DNA of 64,000 bases from PALSA-350 sp963834445. Lineage in GTDB: Bacteria; Acidobacteriota; Terriglobia; Terriglobales; Acidobacteriaceae. Position numbers and translations under genes: made by a program. The stretch is from the NCBI GenBank assembly GCA_963834445.1, contig CAWIBU010000007.1:372001-436000 (forward strand). Reading direction: 5' to 3'. A model generated the notes under the pieces. That model saw only the letters and a list, made by a program, of their open reading frames with translations. It ran no database searches and had not been told where the DNA came from. This document shows positions 8,728-17,350 of this stretch, one piece after another; positions within the stretch are counted from its first letter, which is position 1, and each line of letters begins with the position of its first letter.

Positions 8728-11322
8728 ATGAAGATAGTAGTCGCTCTGTTGGCCTTGAGTGCATGCGTGCCAGCCCTGGCCACGACCTACACGGTTAAAG
8801 CGGGCTCGAGTACGGACACGATGCAAAACATAATCAACACGGCAGGCATGGCCCCTGGTAATACGGTCGTGTTCTCCGCGGGCACATATAACCTGGCGTA
8901 TACCATTACCCTGCCGTGTTCCAACGGTACCGTCTATACCGGCCCTAATGTTGGCCTGGTTACACAGAGAAATCTGCCGACGGCGGTTCTCTCGAGTGCC
9001 GTGAGTACCAACTATGCCCTATCTACGGACAGTAACAATACCTCGTTGACCGGCGCGCAGGGGTGCATGATCGAATATCTGCGCTTCAGTGGCACCCAGG
9101 GCGGCATCCTGGTGTACTATCCGGCGTCGGGCATCACCATCCAGCAGAATGCGTTTGACAACAACAATCCTCCGGCGGGCGGGAATTCTTCGGAAGCCAA
9201 CATCTTTCTTACCGGCGAGAATTGGAATATGACCGCGGCCACCGGGGTCTCGCATATCTCGATTGTGTGGAATACGTTCTTCAGCAACTGTGCTGCCATT
9301 CGCGCCGTTGGCACAGAGGACCAGGGCGGCGGTTGCGCCTCCACCTGGGTCGACGGATTCAACAACTACCTGACCTGGTCGAATAACACCGTCAATCTCA
9401 CGGAAGAAGGACTGAAGCTTTCCCAGCAACAAGTGGAATCCCAGGGAAGCCTGAACATTGATGTTGAGAACAACAACATGCAAGGAAACTCGCGCATTCT
9501 GATCGAGGCGCAACAGGAAACCAACGGGGTCAACACCTATAGCCACAATGCGTTCTACCAGCCGTTCAATCCTGGTTTCAACACCTTCGAGTTGTCTATA
9601 CCGGAGTGGACCGGTTCAGCGGCACCCACCCACACCGTGGACGACAACGTGATGCTCGGCAACGTGCCGGTGATGATCGGCGGCTCCGGTGCTCATTACG
9701 GGATTGGGCTGGAGCTGTGGGGCGCGGGCAGCATTGCTACCAATAACCTGTTCCAGGGAGGCAATGGGGCGGATACGTGCGCCGCTGGTTATGGCTGTTG
9801 GGGTTGGGGCATCACCGTCGGGGGAACATTTACCAACGCGTCCATTACCGGCAATTATTTCTCCGGCACCGACGTCTGGGCAGGCAGCTCGACGAATATG
9901 GGCAATGCCGTGACCTATGAACAGGATTCGTCTTCATCGAATGTGGGCCTGGTACTGAGCCCCAACACGGTGGTGCAGACCAGCAAAGCGATTGCGACGG
10001 TGGCGCCGGCGATCGCAATGACCGGCACGACGGTGTCGATCGGCGATAGTGACAGCAAGCATCGACTTTCCTTTTTCTACACAACCGACGGCAGTACACC
10101 GGCAATCTTTCCTCCCGGCGGCAGCGCGGGGACCTCGCGGGTTTATAGTGCGCCCTTCACCGTTGTCTCAGGTGCGACGGTGAAGGCGATCGCAGCGTGG
10201 GGTCAGGGTGCGAATCAGGGGATCGTGTTTCCTTCTTTTGGCTACGTACCTAGCAACGTGGTGACTGCGACTGCCGGCTCATCGCAGGCGCCGCGGGGTC
10301 GTGTTCTGGTCGGCGGCTATCTGAGCGCGACGGCAAGCAGCAATGCCATGACACCCGGCAGCACTTTGCAGTTCACTGCCTACGGAACATACTCCGATGG
10401 CACATCAGGTCTTCTACCCGACGCACAGGGTAACAAGGTGACGGCATGGAATACCAGCAATCACCTGGTAGCCAAGATCAGTAGCCGGGGCCACGCGACG
10501 GCGGTGGGGAATGGCATAGTCAACGTAGAGGCGATGGTCGGGGCAGTGGGCGTATCTCCCTGGACGGTCACGGTGGGGACTGTACCGAAACCAGCGGTCA
10601 AGGCGGGGGTCGCTGCTGCCCCGTTGCCAGCCTCCCCCATGGTGGCGCCGGCTATGGAGGCGGCGGCCGTGCCCGTTCCGCCAGCTTCGAATGCCGAGCC
10701 CGCGACGCCGAGTTCTGTGCCTGCGGCTGCGGGCGCTGCTTTGCCGGACACGTTTCTGGGACCTTTCTGGCGTTTGATGACACCTGCCGGAGGTTCTGCT
10801 TCAATTTCAAACTCACATCTCTTCCTGGGGGTTCCCGGAGGTGCGAATCATGACGCACTGCTGGCCAACAACCAGGCCGTCCGTGTAGTGCAAGCCATTG
10901 GCAATCAGGATTTCGACGTGGCCATCAAGATTGACTCTCCCTTGTTTGCCGGCGACGCCAATACTAGTCAGGGTTTGATGGTGCTTGGCGACGGCGGGAG
11001 TTTTATGACGTTCGCGCTGACCACCGACGGAACGAAAATCGGCCTGGGCGCGGAGTTGGCCGCTAATGGCGGGTTGACTACGGTCCTGGATGATGCGGAC
11101 TTCAGTTCTTATCAGAATCCCATGTATTTGCGCCTGACCAGAACAGGGAGTGCGTACGTGGCGCTCTATTCCATCGACGGAGTGAGTTGGACGCAGGCGG
11201 CCAGCTTCACCGACACCACGCCTACCACCTGGGTCGGGCCCTTCGCCGGTAATCACAACAGTAATCCGGCAGACGCGGTGCCGGTCGTCATGTCTGTGAA
11301 CTGGTTTGACGTGTTGCAGTGA
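8728..11322 (+). CDS. Secreted right-handed beta-helix protein with CHB_HEX_C, Ig-like and lectin-like domains
   Basis: Exported protein of 864 aa. Seen: a signal peptide ending near ALA-TTY (residue 19) and a parallel beta-helix of pectate-lyase-like type over about 40-420 (repeats such as NNLFQGGNG and ASITGNYFSG). Next come a chitobiase C-terminal-type domain at about 425-515 (FFYTTDGSTPAIF), a Big_2-like Ig domain at about 525-620 (LQFTAYGTYSDGT), an Ala/Pro linker at 625-670, and a C-terminal domain from 672 homologous to the next gene product. No catalytic residues are assigned; such architectures bind or cleave extracellular glycans. Location next to the exopolysaccharide genes hints at a surface or matrix role. 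Confidence 0.8.
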   Translation: MKIVVALLALSACVPALATTYTVKAGSSTDTMQNIINTAGMAPGNTVVFSAGTYNLAYTITLPCSNGTVYTGPNVGLVTQRNLPTAVLSSAVSTNYALSTDSNNTSLTGAQGCMIEYLRFSGTQGGILVYYPASGITIQQNAFDNNNPPAGGNSSEANIFLTGENWNMTAATGVSHISIVWNTFFSNCAAIRAVGTEDQGGGCASTWVDGFNNYLTWSNNTVNLTEEGLKLSQQQVESQGSLNIDVENNNMQGNSRILIEAQQETNGVNTYSHNAFYQPFNPGFNTFELSIPEWTGSAAPTHTVDDNVMLGNVPVMIGGSGAHYGIGLELWGAGSIATNNLFQGGNGADTCAAGYGCWGWGITVGGTFTNASITGNYFSGTDVWAGSSTNMGNAVTYEQDSSSSNVGLVLSPNTVVQTSKAIATVAPAIAMTGTTVSIGDSDSKHRLSFFYTTDGSTPAIFPPGGSAGTSRVYSAPFTVVSGATVKAIAAWGQGANQGIVFPSFGYVPSNVVTATAGSSQAPRGRVLVGGYLSATASSNAMTPGSTLQFTAYGTYSDGTSGLLPDAQGNKVTAWNTSNHLVAKISSRGHATAVGNGIVNVEAMVGAVGVSPWTVTVGTVPKPAVKAGVAAAPLPASPMVAPAMEAAAVPVPPASNAEPATPSSVPAAAGAALPDTFLGPFWRLMTPAGGSASISNSHLFLGVPGGANHDALLANNQAVRVVQAIGNQDFDVAIKIDSPLFAGDANTSQGLMVLGDGGSFMTFALTTDGTKIGLGAELAANGGLTTVLDDADFSSYQNPMYLRLTRTGSAYVALYSIDGVSWTQAASFTDTTPTTWVGPFAGNHNSNPADAVPVVMSVNWFDVLQ

Positions 11323-11333
11323 GCGAGCACTTC

Positions 11334-11354
11334 AGTAATGCATAGCAAGGGTAA
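11334..11354 (+). promoter_or_regulatory. 21-bp element, second copy
   Basis: AGTAATGCATAGCAAGGGTAA, 61 nt before the next ATG and 12 nt after the stop of the beta-helix gene. See the copy at 8648. It is followed by GTAAGTGTTAC, a small palindrome absent in this form from the first copy. Its presence between two co-directional genes argues that the second gene has its own control signal. Confidence 0.55.
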
Positions 11355-11415
11355 GTGTTACTCAGGAAGTAAGAGTAGATAGTGACAACAAGGCAAGCGG
11401 CGGAGAGTACGAGTT

Positions 11416-12105
11416 ATGCATAAAATGAGTTCATACCATATCCATGCTCTCGTGGTTTTGTCGGCCATGGTTCTGGCCGGGTCAGCGGGCAAGGCGAGCG
11501 TTGCCGCATCTGACACCGGTGTGCCACTCTCCAGCAGTTTCCCGGGGCCGATGTGGGCAGTCGTCGCCCCCGTCGGGGGAACAGTTTCGGTTGCCAATGC
11601 TCATTTGTTTTTAAATATCCCTGGCGGCAGCAACCACGATGCACTGATGCCGGCGAACCAGGCGGTGCGGGTGGTGCAGCCCATCGGAAATGTGGACTTT
11701 GATGTTTCCATCAAGATCGATTCCCCGGTCGTCGCGACCGATACAGGAACCAGCCGAGGCCTGATGGTGCTGGCCGACGATAAAAACTTCATCACCTTTG
11801 CTTTGGTGACCGATGGAAAAAACATTTCGCTCAGCGCCCACACGGTCACAGGTGGCGTGGCGGCAACCGTGTTTAACGATGCTGTCTTCAGCGAGTATGC
11901 CAGCCCCATGTACCTGCGCATCGCCCGTGCCGCCAGCGTGTACAGCGCGTATTACTCCGTGGATGGAAATGTCTGGACGCTGGCAGCAAGCTTCCGCGAT
12001 ACCAGTGTACCCACTTCGGTTGGCCCCTTTGCCGGCAACTATAACCCGACGCCGTCGCGGGCCGTGCCGGTGATGATGTCGATTAACTGGTTTGAAATTC
12101 TATGA
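11416..12105 (+). CDS. Secreted lectin-like protein, paralogue of the upstream C-terminal domain
   Basis: 229 aa: signal peptide (HALVVLSAMVLAGSAGKASVAA) followed by a single domain homologous to residues 672-864 of the preceding protein. Shared blocks include NHDAL, NQAVRVVQ-IGN-DFDV-IKIDSP, SVDG/SIDGV-WT, VGPFAGN and S(V/I)NWF. The fold is probably a concanavalin-like jelly roll of the DUF1349/LamG type (inference). No enzyme motif seen. Its last codons overlap the histidine kinase start by 4 bp (ATGA), so the two are probably translated together, an unusual pairing for a secreted protein. Confidence 0.78.
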   Translation: MHKMSSYHIHALVVLSAMVLAGSAGKASVAASDTGVPLSSSFPGPMWAVVAPVGGTVSVANAHLFLNIPGGSNHDALMPANQAVRVVQPIGNVDFDVSIKIDSPVVATDTGTSRGLMVLADDKNFITFALVTDGKNISLSAHTVTGGVAATVFNDAVFSEYASPMYLRIARAASVYSAYYSVDGNVWTLAASFRDTSVPTSVGPFAGNYNPTPSRAVPVMMSINWFEIL

Positions 12106-13724
12106 TCCGGGACTTTGAAATAGCCAAAAACAAGAAGTCCTTACAGGTGCTGCTGGTCGAAGATAACGCGGGGGATGCTCGCCTGTTGCGGGAGATGTTC
12201 AGTAAGGAACGTCCCGGCAGCATTGTGTTAACCCATCTTACGCGCATGCACGATGCGGAGGTACACCTCGCCGCCGGCGGTGTCGACATCGTGCTTCTCG
12301 ATATGGGTTTGCCCGATGGTCATGGACTGGATACCCTGCGCCGCGCCCGTGCCGCGGCCCCGGGGGTAGCGATCATTGTACTGACCGGGCTCGAAGACGA
12401 GCAGTTAGCCGCAGAAGCCTTTAAAGAAGGCGCGCAGGACTATTTGATCAAGGGCCAGATTGAGAACCGCGCCCTGCCCCGGGCGCTGCGCTACGCGATT
12501 GAGCGCAATCGCATGCGTGAAGAAGCCGACGTTATGCGGGCGCATGAGTTGCAGATGAGGGACGATTTTCTCTCCCACGTATCGCATGAGCTGCGTTCGC
12601 CCCTCACCTCTATTTATTCCTTCAGCACGATTATTGCCGACGGGTTGGCTGGGGAAGTCTCTGCGCAACAAGGCGACTACCTGCAGATCATTTTGCGCAA
12701 CGTGCGCCAACTGCAATCCATGATTGAAGATTTGCTCGAGGTCACGCAGGCGCAGTCGGGCAAGCTCAGTATCGAGTTACAGCCGATCGCAGTGAATGAG
12801 GCCATCAGCTACGCCGTGGATACATTGCAAGGGGTGGCGATCGAGAAAGAGATAAGCCTCTCCTTCGTGCCCTTGCCGAGCTTGCCATGCGCCTATGCAG
12901 ATGGAACCCGGGTGCGGCAGATCATGACCATTCTGCTCGACAATGCGATGAAGTTTACCCCGGCCGGGGGAGCCGTGCAGGTGCAGGCGAGCGTGCAGCA
13001 AAAGCGCGAAGGTTTTCTGCTGGTCGAGGTTTCTGATACGGGCTGCGGCATCAGCCCTGAGGCAACGGAACGCATTTTCGAGCACCTCTACCAGGTCAGC
13101 GATGATCCTGGCCGTGCGGGCCGGCGCGGCCTGGGGTTAGGGCTGTACATTGCCAGGGAACTGGTGTTGCGGCTGGGGGGCGAGATGTGGGTAACCAGTG
13201 AACCCGGGAAGGGTAGCCGCTTTTTCTTTACCTTGCCGGTGTTTTCGCTGACCGGCCTGCTCAGTCCCATCCTGACGCAGGAGAAGCCGGATGAGACGCT
13301 GGCCGTGATCACGCTCGAGATCGACGCGCGCGATGGATCCCCGGATGTGCCGAAAGAAATACTAGAGGGCACGCGCATGGTGGTGCAGCAATGCCTGCGC
13401 CCCGAGTCGGATGTGTTGCTGCCGAACCTGAACCCTGCCAACGAGCGCAAACTTTTCTTCGTGGTGGCCTGCACCCGCGAACACGGTGCGGAGAGTATCG
13501 GGAGGCGCATTCTGAGTCAACTCCTTCGTCACAAAGAGTTAGAGCCGAGCGAATTCACGTTTGCAGTGGCGCAGAGCTTTCCCCCACCTGTTGCCAGAGA
13601 CGCATATGTGTCGATGGACACGTATGTGGCCAGGGTAGCGGCCGGGGTACGCGAGCACATCAGTAATCTTTGCCAGGAAGGAAGAGGTAGTTATGAACCA
13701 AAAGAAAATTCTGGTGGTCGATGA
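12102..13724 (+). CDS. Soluble hybrid sensor histidine kinase (REC-HisKA-HATPase-C-terminal domain)
   Basis: 540 aa, no membrane segment or signal, so cytoplasmic. Seen: an N-terminal receiver domain with acidic pair E20/D21, phospho-acceptor D67 (VLLDMGLPDG) and VLTG; HisKA with phospho-acceptor H162 (FLSHVSHELRSP); HATPase_c with ILLDNAMKFTP, VSDTGCGIS and LGLGLYIARELV. A further ~150 residues follow the ATPase domain (LAVITLEIDARDG ... LSQLLRHKELEPSEF) and look like a degenerate GGDEF-type fold, though I cannot identify them. REC at the N-terminus means this kinase probably takes its input from another phospho-relay. It overlaps the gene before by 4 bp and the gene after by 32 bp. Confidence 0.9.
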   Translation: MIRDFEIAKNKKSLQVLLVEDNAGDARLLREMFSKERPGSIVLTHLTRMHDAEVHLAAGGVDIVLLDMGLPDGHGLDTLRRARAAAPGVAIIVLTGLEDEQLAAEAFKEGAQDYLIKGQIENRALPRALRYAIERNRMREEADVMRAHELQMRDDFLSHVSHELRSPLTSIYSFSTIIADGLAGEVSAQQGDYLQIILRNVRQLQSMIEDLLEVTQAQSGKLSIELQPIAVNEAISYAVDTLQGVAIEKEISLSFVPLPSLPCAYADGTRVRQIMTILLDNAMKFTPAGGAVQVQASVQQKREGFLLVEVSDTGCGISPEATERIFEHLYQVSDDPGRAGRRGLGLGLYIARELVLRLGGEMWVTSEPGKGSRFFFTLPVFSLTGLLSPILTQEKPDETLAVITLEIDARDGSPDVPKEILEGTRMVVQQCLRPESDVLLPNLNPANERKLFFVVACTREHGAESIGRRILSQLLRHKELEPSEFTFAVAQSFPPPVARDAYVSMDTYVARVAAGVREHISNLCQEGRGSYEPKENSGGR

Positions 13725-14118
13725 CGATCCTGATGTACGCCTCGGTCTGCAGTTAAGGCTGAACGCGAACCATTACGAAGTGGTATTGGCCGGCGATGGT
13801 GTGGCGAGTATCGCCAAGGCGCGCCAGCACATGCCCGACCTCATTATTCTTGATCTCGGGCTGCCGGCGGGGGATGGGTTCAGTGTTCTGGAGCGGTTAA
13901 AGGCGAACGACAAGCTGTCGTCGATTCCGGTGGTTGTGCTCTCCGGGCGCGACCGTGTGGGCAATCGGGATCGAGCGCTCAATGCCGGGGCGAAGACATT
14001 TCTCCAGAAGCCGATGGCGAATGACAAACTGCTGGCGGTGATCCGGCTGGTGCTCGGGGAGAAGACGCAAACGCCGTCGGTGGTCTACGACCTGGCGGAT
14101 CCCGGCCTGGTGAATTGA
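13693..14118 (+). CDS. CheY-like single-domain response regulator
   Basis: 141 aa receiver domain with DDD at 10-12, phospho-acceptor D54 (LIILDLGLPAGDG), VLSGRD and conserved Lys in FLQKPM. There is no DNA-binding output domain, so it likely acts by protein-protein contact or as a phospho-relay step. GGAAGAGGTAGTT just upstream gives a good ribosome site inside the kinase gene, and the 32-bp overlap in another frame marks co-expression with the kinase. Confidence 0.92.
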   Translation: MNQKKILVVDDDPDVRLGLQLRLNANHYEVVLAGDGVASIAKARQHMPDLIILDLGLPAGDGFSVLERLKANDKLSSIPVVVLSGRDRVGNRDRALNAGAKTFLQKPMANDKLLAVIRLVLGEKTQTPSVVYDLADPGLVN

Positions 14119-14130
14119 GGTGTAGCCTCC

Positions 14131-14174
14131 GTCCTAACCAAAAAGCATCGGTGCTCACTCTTTGTGGTTAGGAC
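14131..14174 (+). terminator. Hairpin after the two-component genes
   Basis: Perfect 10-bp inverted repeat GTCCTAACCA (14131-14140) / TGGTTAGGAC (14165-14174), extended inward by AAAG/CTTT after one mismatch, with a 14-nt loop. It follows the response-regulator stop by 12 nt. There is no T-run, so it may be a transcript-stabilising or factor-dependent end rather than a classic intrinsic terminator. Confidence 0.5.
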
Positions 14175-14229
14175 GAAGGGGCCGATCATAAAGTGCTCTA
14201 TCAGGGCGGCACTACACTAGACTAATGTC

Positions 14230-14694
14230 ATGCATTTTGACCGGCGTGGTTTTGTTGCGGGTGCGGTTGGTCTGGTTGGGCTGACTGCGATGGGACGGGC
14301 GGGCTTCGGCCAGTCCCCAACAGTGCGGGTGCACTTCGAGCCGGGGGGCCGGGTTTCGGTCGTTTCGCCCACGGGCAGCGAGACGATGGTCGCCCAGATC
14401 GTGGCCGACGCGCTGAACTTGCGGAGTGAGTTGGTTGATGTTTCTGTGGCGGCGAAGGGTTCTGCGTGCAGCGCAGACGCAGTGCGGCGTGCCGCGTTGC
14501 GGGCGCGCGCGACGCTGCTGGCCGCGGCGGCCGCCGATCCGGACTCTCCTCTATACCGCGGCCAACGGCTCGATTTTGTGAACGGCCGCATTATCCACCA
14601 TGAACAGCCGCAGAGCGGCGAGAGCTTTAACGCCTTTCTGGCGCGCAACCAAAACCTGCCCGTGGGCACAAGCACCGCGAATCGCCTAAGTTAG
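14230..14694 (+). CDS. Tat-exported miniature fragment of a molybdenum hydroxylase large subunit
   Basis: 154 aa. Seen: a twin-arginine signal (FDRRGFVAGAVGLVGLTAMG) and then a short stretch that resembles part of the molybdopterin-binding region of xanthine dehydrogenase / isoquinoline-1-oxidoreductase beta subunits: SPTGSETMVAQIVADALNL corresponds to the TGQG...AQIAAEEL segment, followed by ADAVRRAALRARATLLAAAA and VNGRIIHHEQP. Family members are normally 700-1000 residues, so this is either a truncated remnant that kept its signal or a small protein derived from one. No partner FeS or FAD subunit is nearby. It lies 26 nt before the GH31 start. Confidence 0.55.
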   Translation: MHFDRRGFVAGAVGLVGLTAMGRAGFGQSPTVRVHFEPGGRVSVVSPTGSETMVAQIVADALNLRSELVDVSVAAKGSACSADAVRRAALRARATLLAAAAADPDSPLYRGQRLDFVNGRIIHHEQPQSGESFNAFLARNQNLPVGTSTANRLS

Positions 14695-14720
14695 AATGGG
14701 TGCGGTTTCGGGAGGTGGTT

Positions 14721-17051
14721 GTGTTTCGTTTGCTGGTTCTGATTTTTCTTGTCGCGGCCACCAGCTCGGCCCAGGAAACGCGCCTGGTGCTGGACCGTGG
14801 CGGCAGCACCATCGTCCTCGAACCGTATGCTCCTAACATCATCCGGGTCACCCTGAGCCTGCTCAGGCAGCCGGCGCTGGCGGGGCCAGGGTATGGCTTT
14901 ACCGCTGCGCCTTCCCCAGCAGGCTGGAGCCACCAGCAGAACGAGCAGGGAGATACGTACCAGTCCGGCCGGCTGAGCGTGACCGTGGCCGCCAACAAAT
15001 CGGGCAAGCCGATGAACTCGCAGTTGGACATCGCCAAGTACTTCAACGGCTCGGCGCCCGGGGCGCACATCACCTTCCGCACGGCGCAGGGCGCGCAACT
15101 ACTGGATATGCAGGGCTGGGCGATGGCGGTGCCGAATCATAAAGACGGCACCGCCGCCGTGCTGTATGACAAGCGCCCCGGCGATGCCGATTTTTACCAG
15201 GTAGGCGCCACCTTCGCTTCACCCTCGGACGAGCACTACTACGGCCTGGGCCAGAATCAGGAAGGCTTCCTCGATCACCGCGGCCACACCGTCGAATGCT
15301 GGAACAACTACACCGCGACCGGCGGTCCTACTTTCTGCGTGCCCTTGCTGGTGACGAATAAGGGCTATGCAGTGCTTTGGGATAATCCTTCACAGACCAC
15401 CATTCAGCCAGGATTCAATGAGCAGACACGGTGGACGTCGCAGGTGGGCGACCGGGTTTCGTTCTTCGTGATCGCAGGGGCGAAGACCGATGAGATCTAT
15501 TCCGGCTACCGTTTGCTGACCGGGTCGACCCCCATGCTGCCCAAAGCGGCGTATGGCTTTATCCAATGCAAGCAACGTTACAGCACCCAGGCGGAAGTGC
15601 TGGCGGTGGCGAACGGTTATCGCCAGCGGCACCTGCCCATCGATGTGCTGGTGGTGGATTGGTTCTACTACAGCAAAATGGGACAAATGGACATGGTGCC
15701 GGCGAACTGGCCCGATCCGGTGGCCATGAACAAAGAACTGCACGCGATGGGCATCCAGACCATGATCAGTGTGTGGCCCCGTTTCGAGAAGGGTTCGCGC
15801 TTCTACGACATGGTCCTGCAGAAGGGGTGGTTTGAGCATCTGGCCGATGGCACGCCAGTCGATGGGCTGCCCTATGATCGCGCAGGGTCAGATATCGACA
15901 CGACTAATCCTGCAGCGGGGCGATGGTTTTGGGACACCATCCGCGACCACATCATCAGCAAGGGATTTGACGCTATCTGGGCCGATGAAACAGAACCCGA
16001 CTTGCCTCCCAACGGCGCCTACTTATCCATCGGACCGGGCACGCGGTATTTCGATGTGTACCCGCTGTTTCACACGGCGGCCATCTATGATGGCATGCGG
16101 CGTGATATGCCGGACCATCGGGCGCTGATCCTATCGCGGGATGCCTATCCCGGTGCGCAGCATAACGGCACGATCTTTTGGTCTTCGGATATCTATCCTA
16201 CGTGGGATACGTTGCGGCGGCAGATTCCTACCGGGCTCGATGTGACCGCTTCGGGCATTGCTTACTGGGGCAATGATATTGGCGGGTGGCAGTATCTGCC
16301 GGCAGTGCATCACCCGGCGCATCCTCCGTTGCTCGACCCTTCCGATGCGCGGGATAACGTGGGTGGCTACGATGATTACCCGGAATTGTATACGCGGTGG
16401 TTTGAATATGGCGCCTTTCAGCCTAACTTCCGCACCCATGGCAGCCGGAGATATAACGAGGTCTGGTCGTATGGGAAACAGGCTGAACCGATTCTCGAGA
16501 AGTATCTCAAGCTGCGCTATCAGTTGATGCCTTATATCTACTCGCTTGGGTACCAGACGCACGAGACGGGCGCGCCGTATATGCGAGCGTTGTTCATGGA
16601 TTTTCCCCAGGATGATAAGGTGCGGGACCTGGGGGATGAGTATATGTTCGGGCCGGCCTTCCTGGTGGCTCCGGTTACCGAACAGGGAGCCACCAGCCGC
16701 ATGGTATATCTACCAGCGGGCGCGGATTGGTATAACTACTGGACCAAAGAGCGGGTGCGCGGGGGGCAGACGATTAAGGTCGATGCTCCGATCGACACGC
16801 TGCCTTTGTTCGTGCGCGCTGGGTCGATTGTGCCGCTGGGAGAGCCGGTGGAGAATACTGGCCAGCTACAGAAGCTTGCTAAGGTGCAGGTTTATCCCGG
16901 CGCGAGTGCTGACTTTACCCTGTATGCGGATGATGGCAAGACGTATGCGTACGAGCAGGGGAAGAGCACCGTCACCAAACTGCATTGGGATGACGCCGCG
17001 GGTAAGCTCAGCGGTGCCGACAGTGTTTTACTGGAAGTGGTGGGGCGGTAG
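14721..17051 (+). CDS. Secreted GH31 glycosidase (alpha-glucosidase/alpha-xylosidase type)
   Basis: Retaining alpha-glycosidase of family GH31, 776 aa. Seen: signal peptide MFRLLVLIFLVAATSSA, YYGLGQNQEGFLDHRG in the N-terminal beta-sandwich, the barrel segment DVLVVDWFYYSKMGQMD, nucleophile Asp near residue 422 in IWADETEPDLP, ALILSRDAYPGAQHNG, SDIYPTWDTLRRQ, and the C-terminal sheet with VYLPAGADWYNYWT. I chose GTG 14721 because GGGAGG sits 5 nt upstream; a GTG seven codons earlier gives a poorer signal peptide. The WADETEP motif and length suit alpha-xylosidase-like members, but substrate is unproven. Acts in periplasm or outside. Confidence 0.9.
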   Translation: MFRLLVLIFLVAATSSAQETRLVLDRGGSTIVLEPYAPNIIRVTLSLLRQPALAGPGYGFTAAPSPAGWSHQQNEQGDTYQSGRLSVTVAANKSGKPMNSQLDIAKYFNGSAPGAHITFRTAQGAQLLDMQGWAMAVPNHKDGTAAVLYDKRPGDADFYQVGATFASPSDEHYYGLGQNQEGFLDHRGHTVECWNNYTATGGPTFCVPLLVTNKGYAVLWDNPSQTTIQPGFNEQTRWTSQVGDRVSFFVIAGAKTDEIYSGYRLLTGSTPMLPKAAYGFIQCKQRYSTQAEVLAVANGYRQRHLPIDVLVVDWFYYSKMGQMDMVPANWPDPVAMNKELHAMGIQTMISVWPRFEKGSRFYDMVLQKGWFEHLADGTPVDGLPYDRAGSDIDTTNPAAGRWFWDTIRDHIISKGFDAIWADETEPDLPPNGAYLSIGPGTRYFDVYPLFHTAAIYDGMRRDMPDHRALILSRDAYPGAQHNGTIFWSSDIYPTWDTLRRQIPTGLDVTASGIAYWGNDIGGWQYLPAVHHPAHPPLLDPSDARDNVGGYDDYPELYTRWFEYGAFQPNFRTHGSRRYNEVWSYGKQAEPILEKYLKLRYQLMPYIYSLGYQTHETGAPYMRALFMDFPQDDKVRDLGDEYMFGPAFLVAPVTEQGATSRMVYLPAGADWYNYWTKERVRGGQTIKVDAPIDTLPLFVRAGSIVPLGEPVENTGQLQKLAKVQVYPGASADFTLYADDGKTYAYEQGKSTVTKLHWDDAAGKLSGADSVLLEVVGR

Positions 17052-17094
17052 ACCGGATTTTCCGCTTTGGGATTTGATTGGGCGCCGGGCAGGA

Positions 17095-17304
17095 AGCAGG
17101 TCCCTCCACTTCGCTACGTCGCGATGACAAATTTGTTTGGGGGACGGACTTAAAAAGCAAGCGCTCAGCTCGTTCATTCGTCACTGAACTTGCCGGCGCC
17201 AAGCCAAGGATGGAAGGAACGAGCGAAGCGATCTGTCTTTTGGCCTCGCCCCCCCAACAAATTTGTCATCCCAACCGAAGCGTAGCGCAGTGGATGGACC
17301 TGCT
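17095..17304. repeat. MITE-like element: ~50-bp imperfect terminal inverted repeats
   Basis: The arm at 17095-17143 (AGCAGGTCCCTCCACTTCGC to GGGGG) is matched in reverse complement by 17250-17304 (CCCCC to AGTGGATGGACCTGCT), including an identical GATGACAAATTTGTT core. Inside is a second inverted pair, GCTCGTTC (17168-17175) / GAACGAGC (17217-17224). It fills almost the whole gap between the GH31 and mutarotase genes and has no coding potential. The GGGATGACAAA core recurs at 40.79 kb. Structure suggests a non-autonomous mobile element or REP-like multimer. Confidence 0.6.
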
Positions 17305-17350
17305 TTTTTGAAATGCTTCGATCAAGGTTGGCTTCGGATTGGAGACTTGC

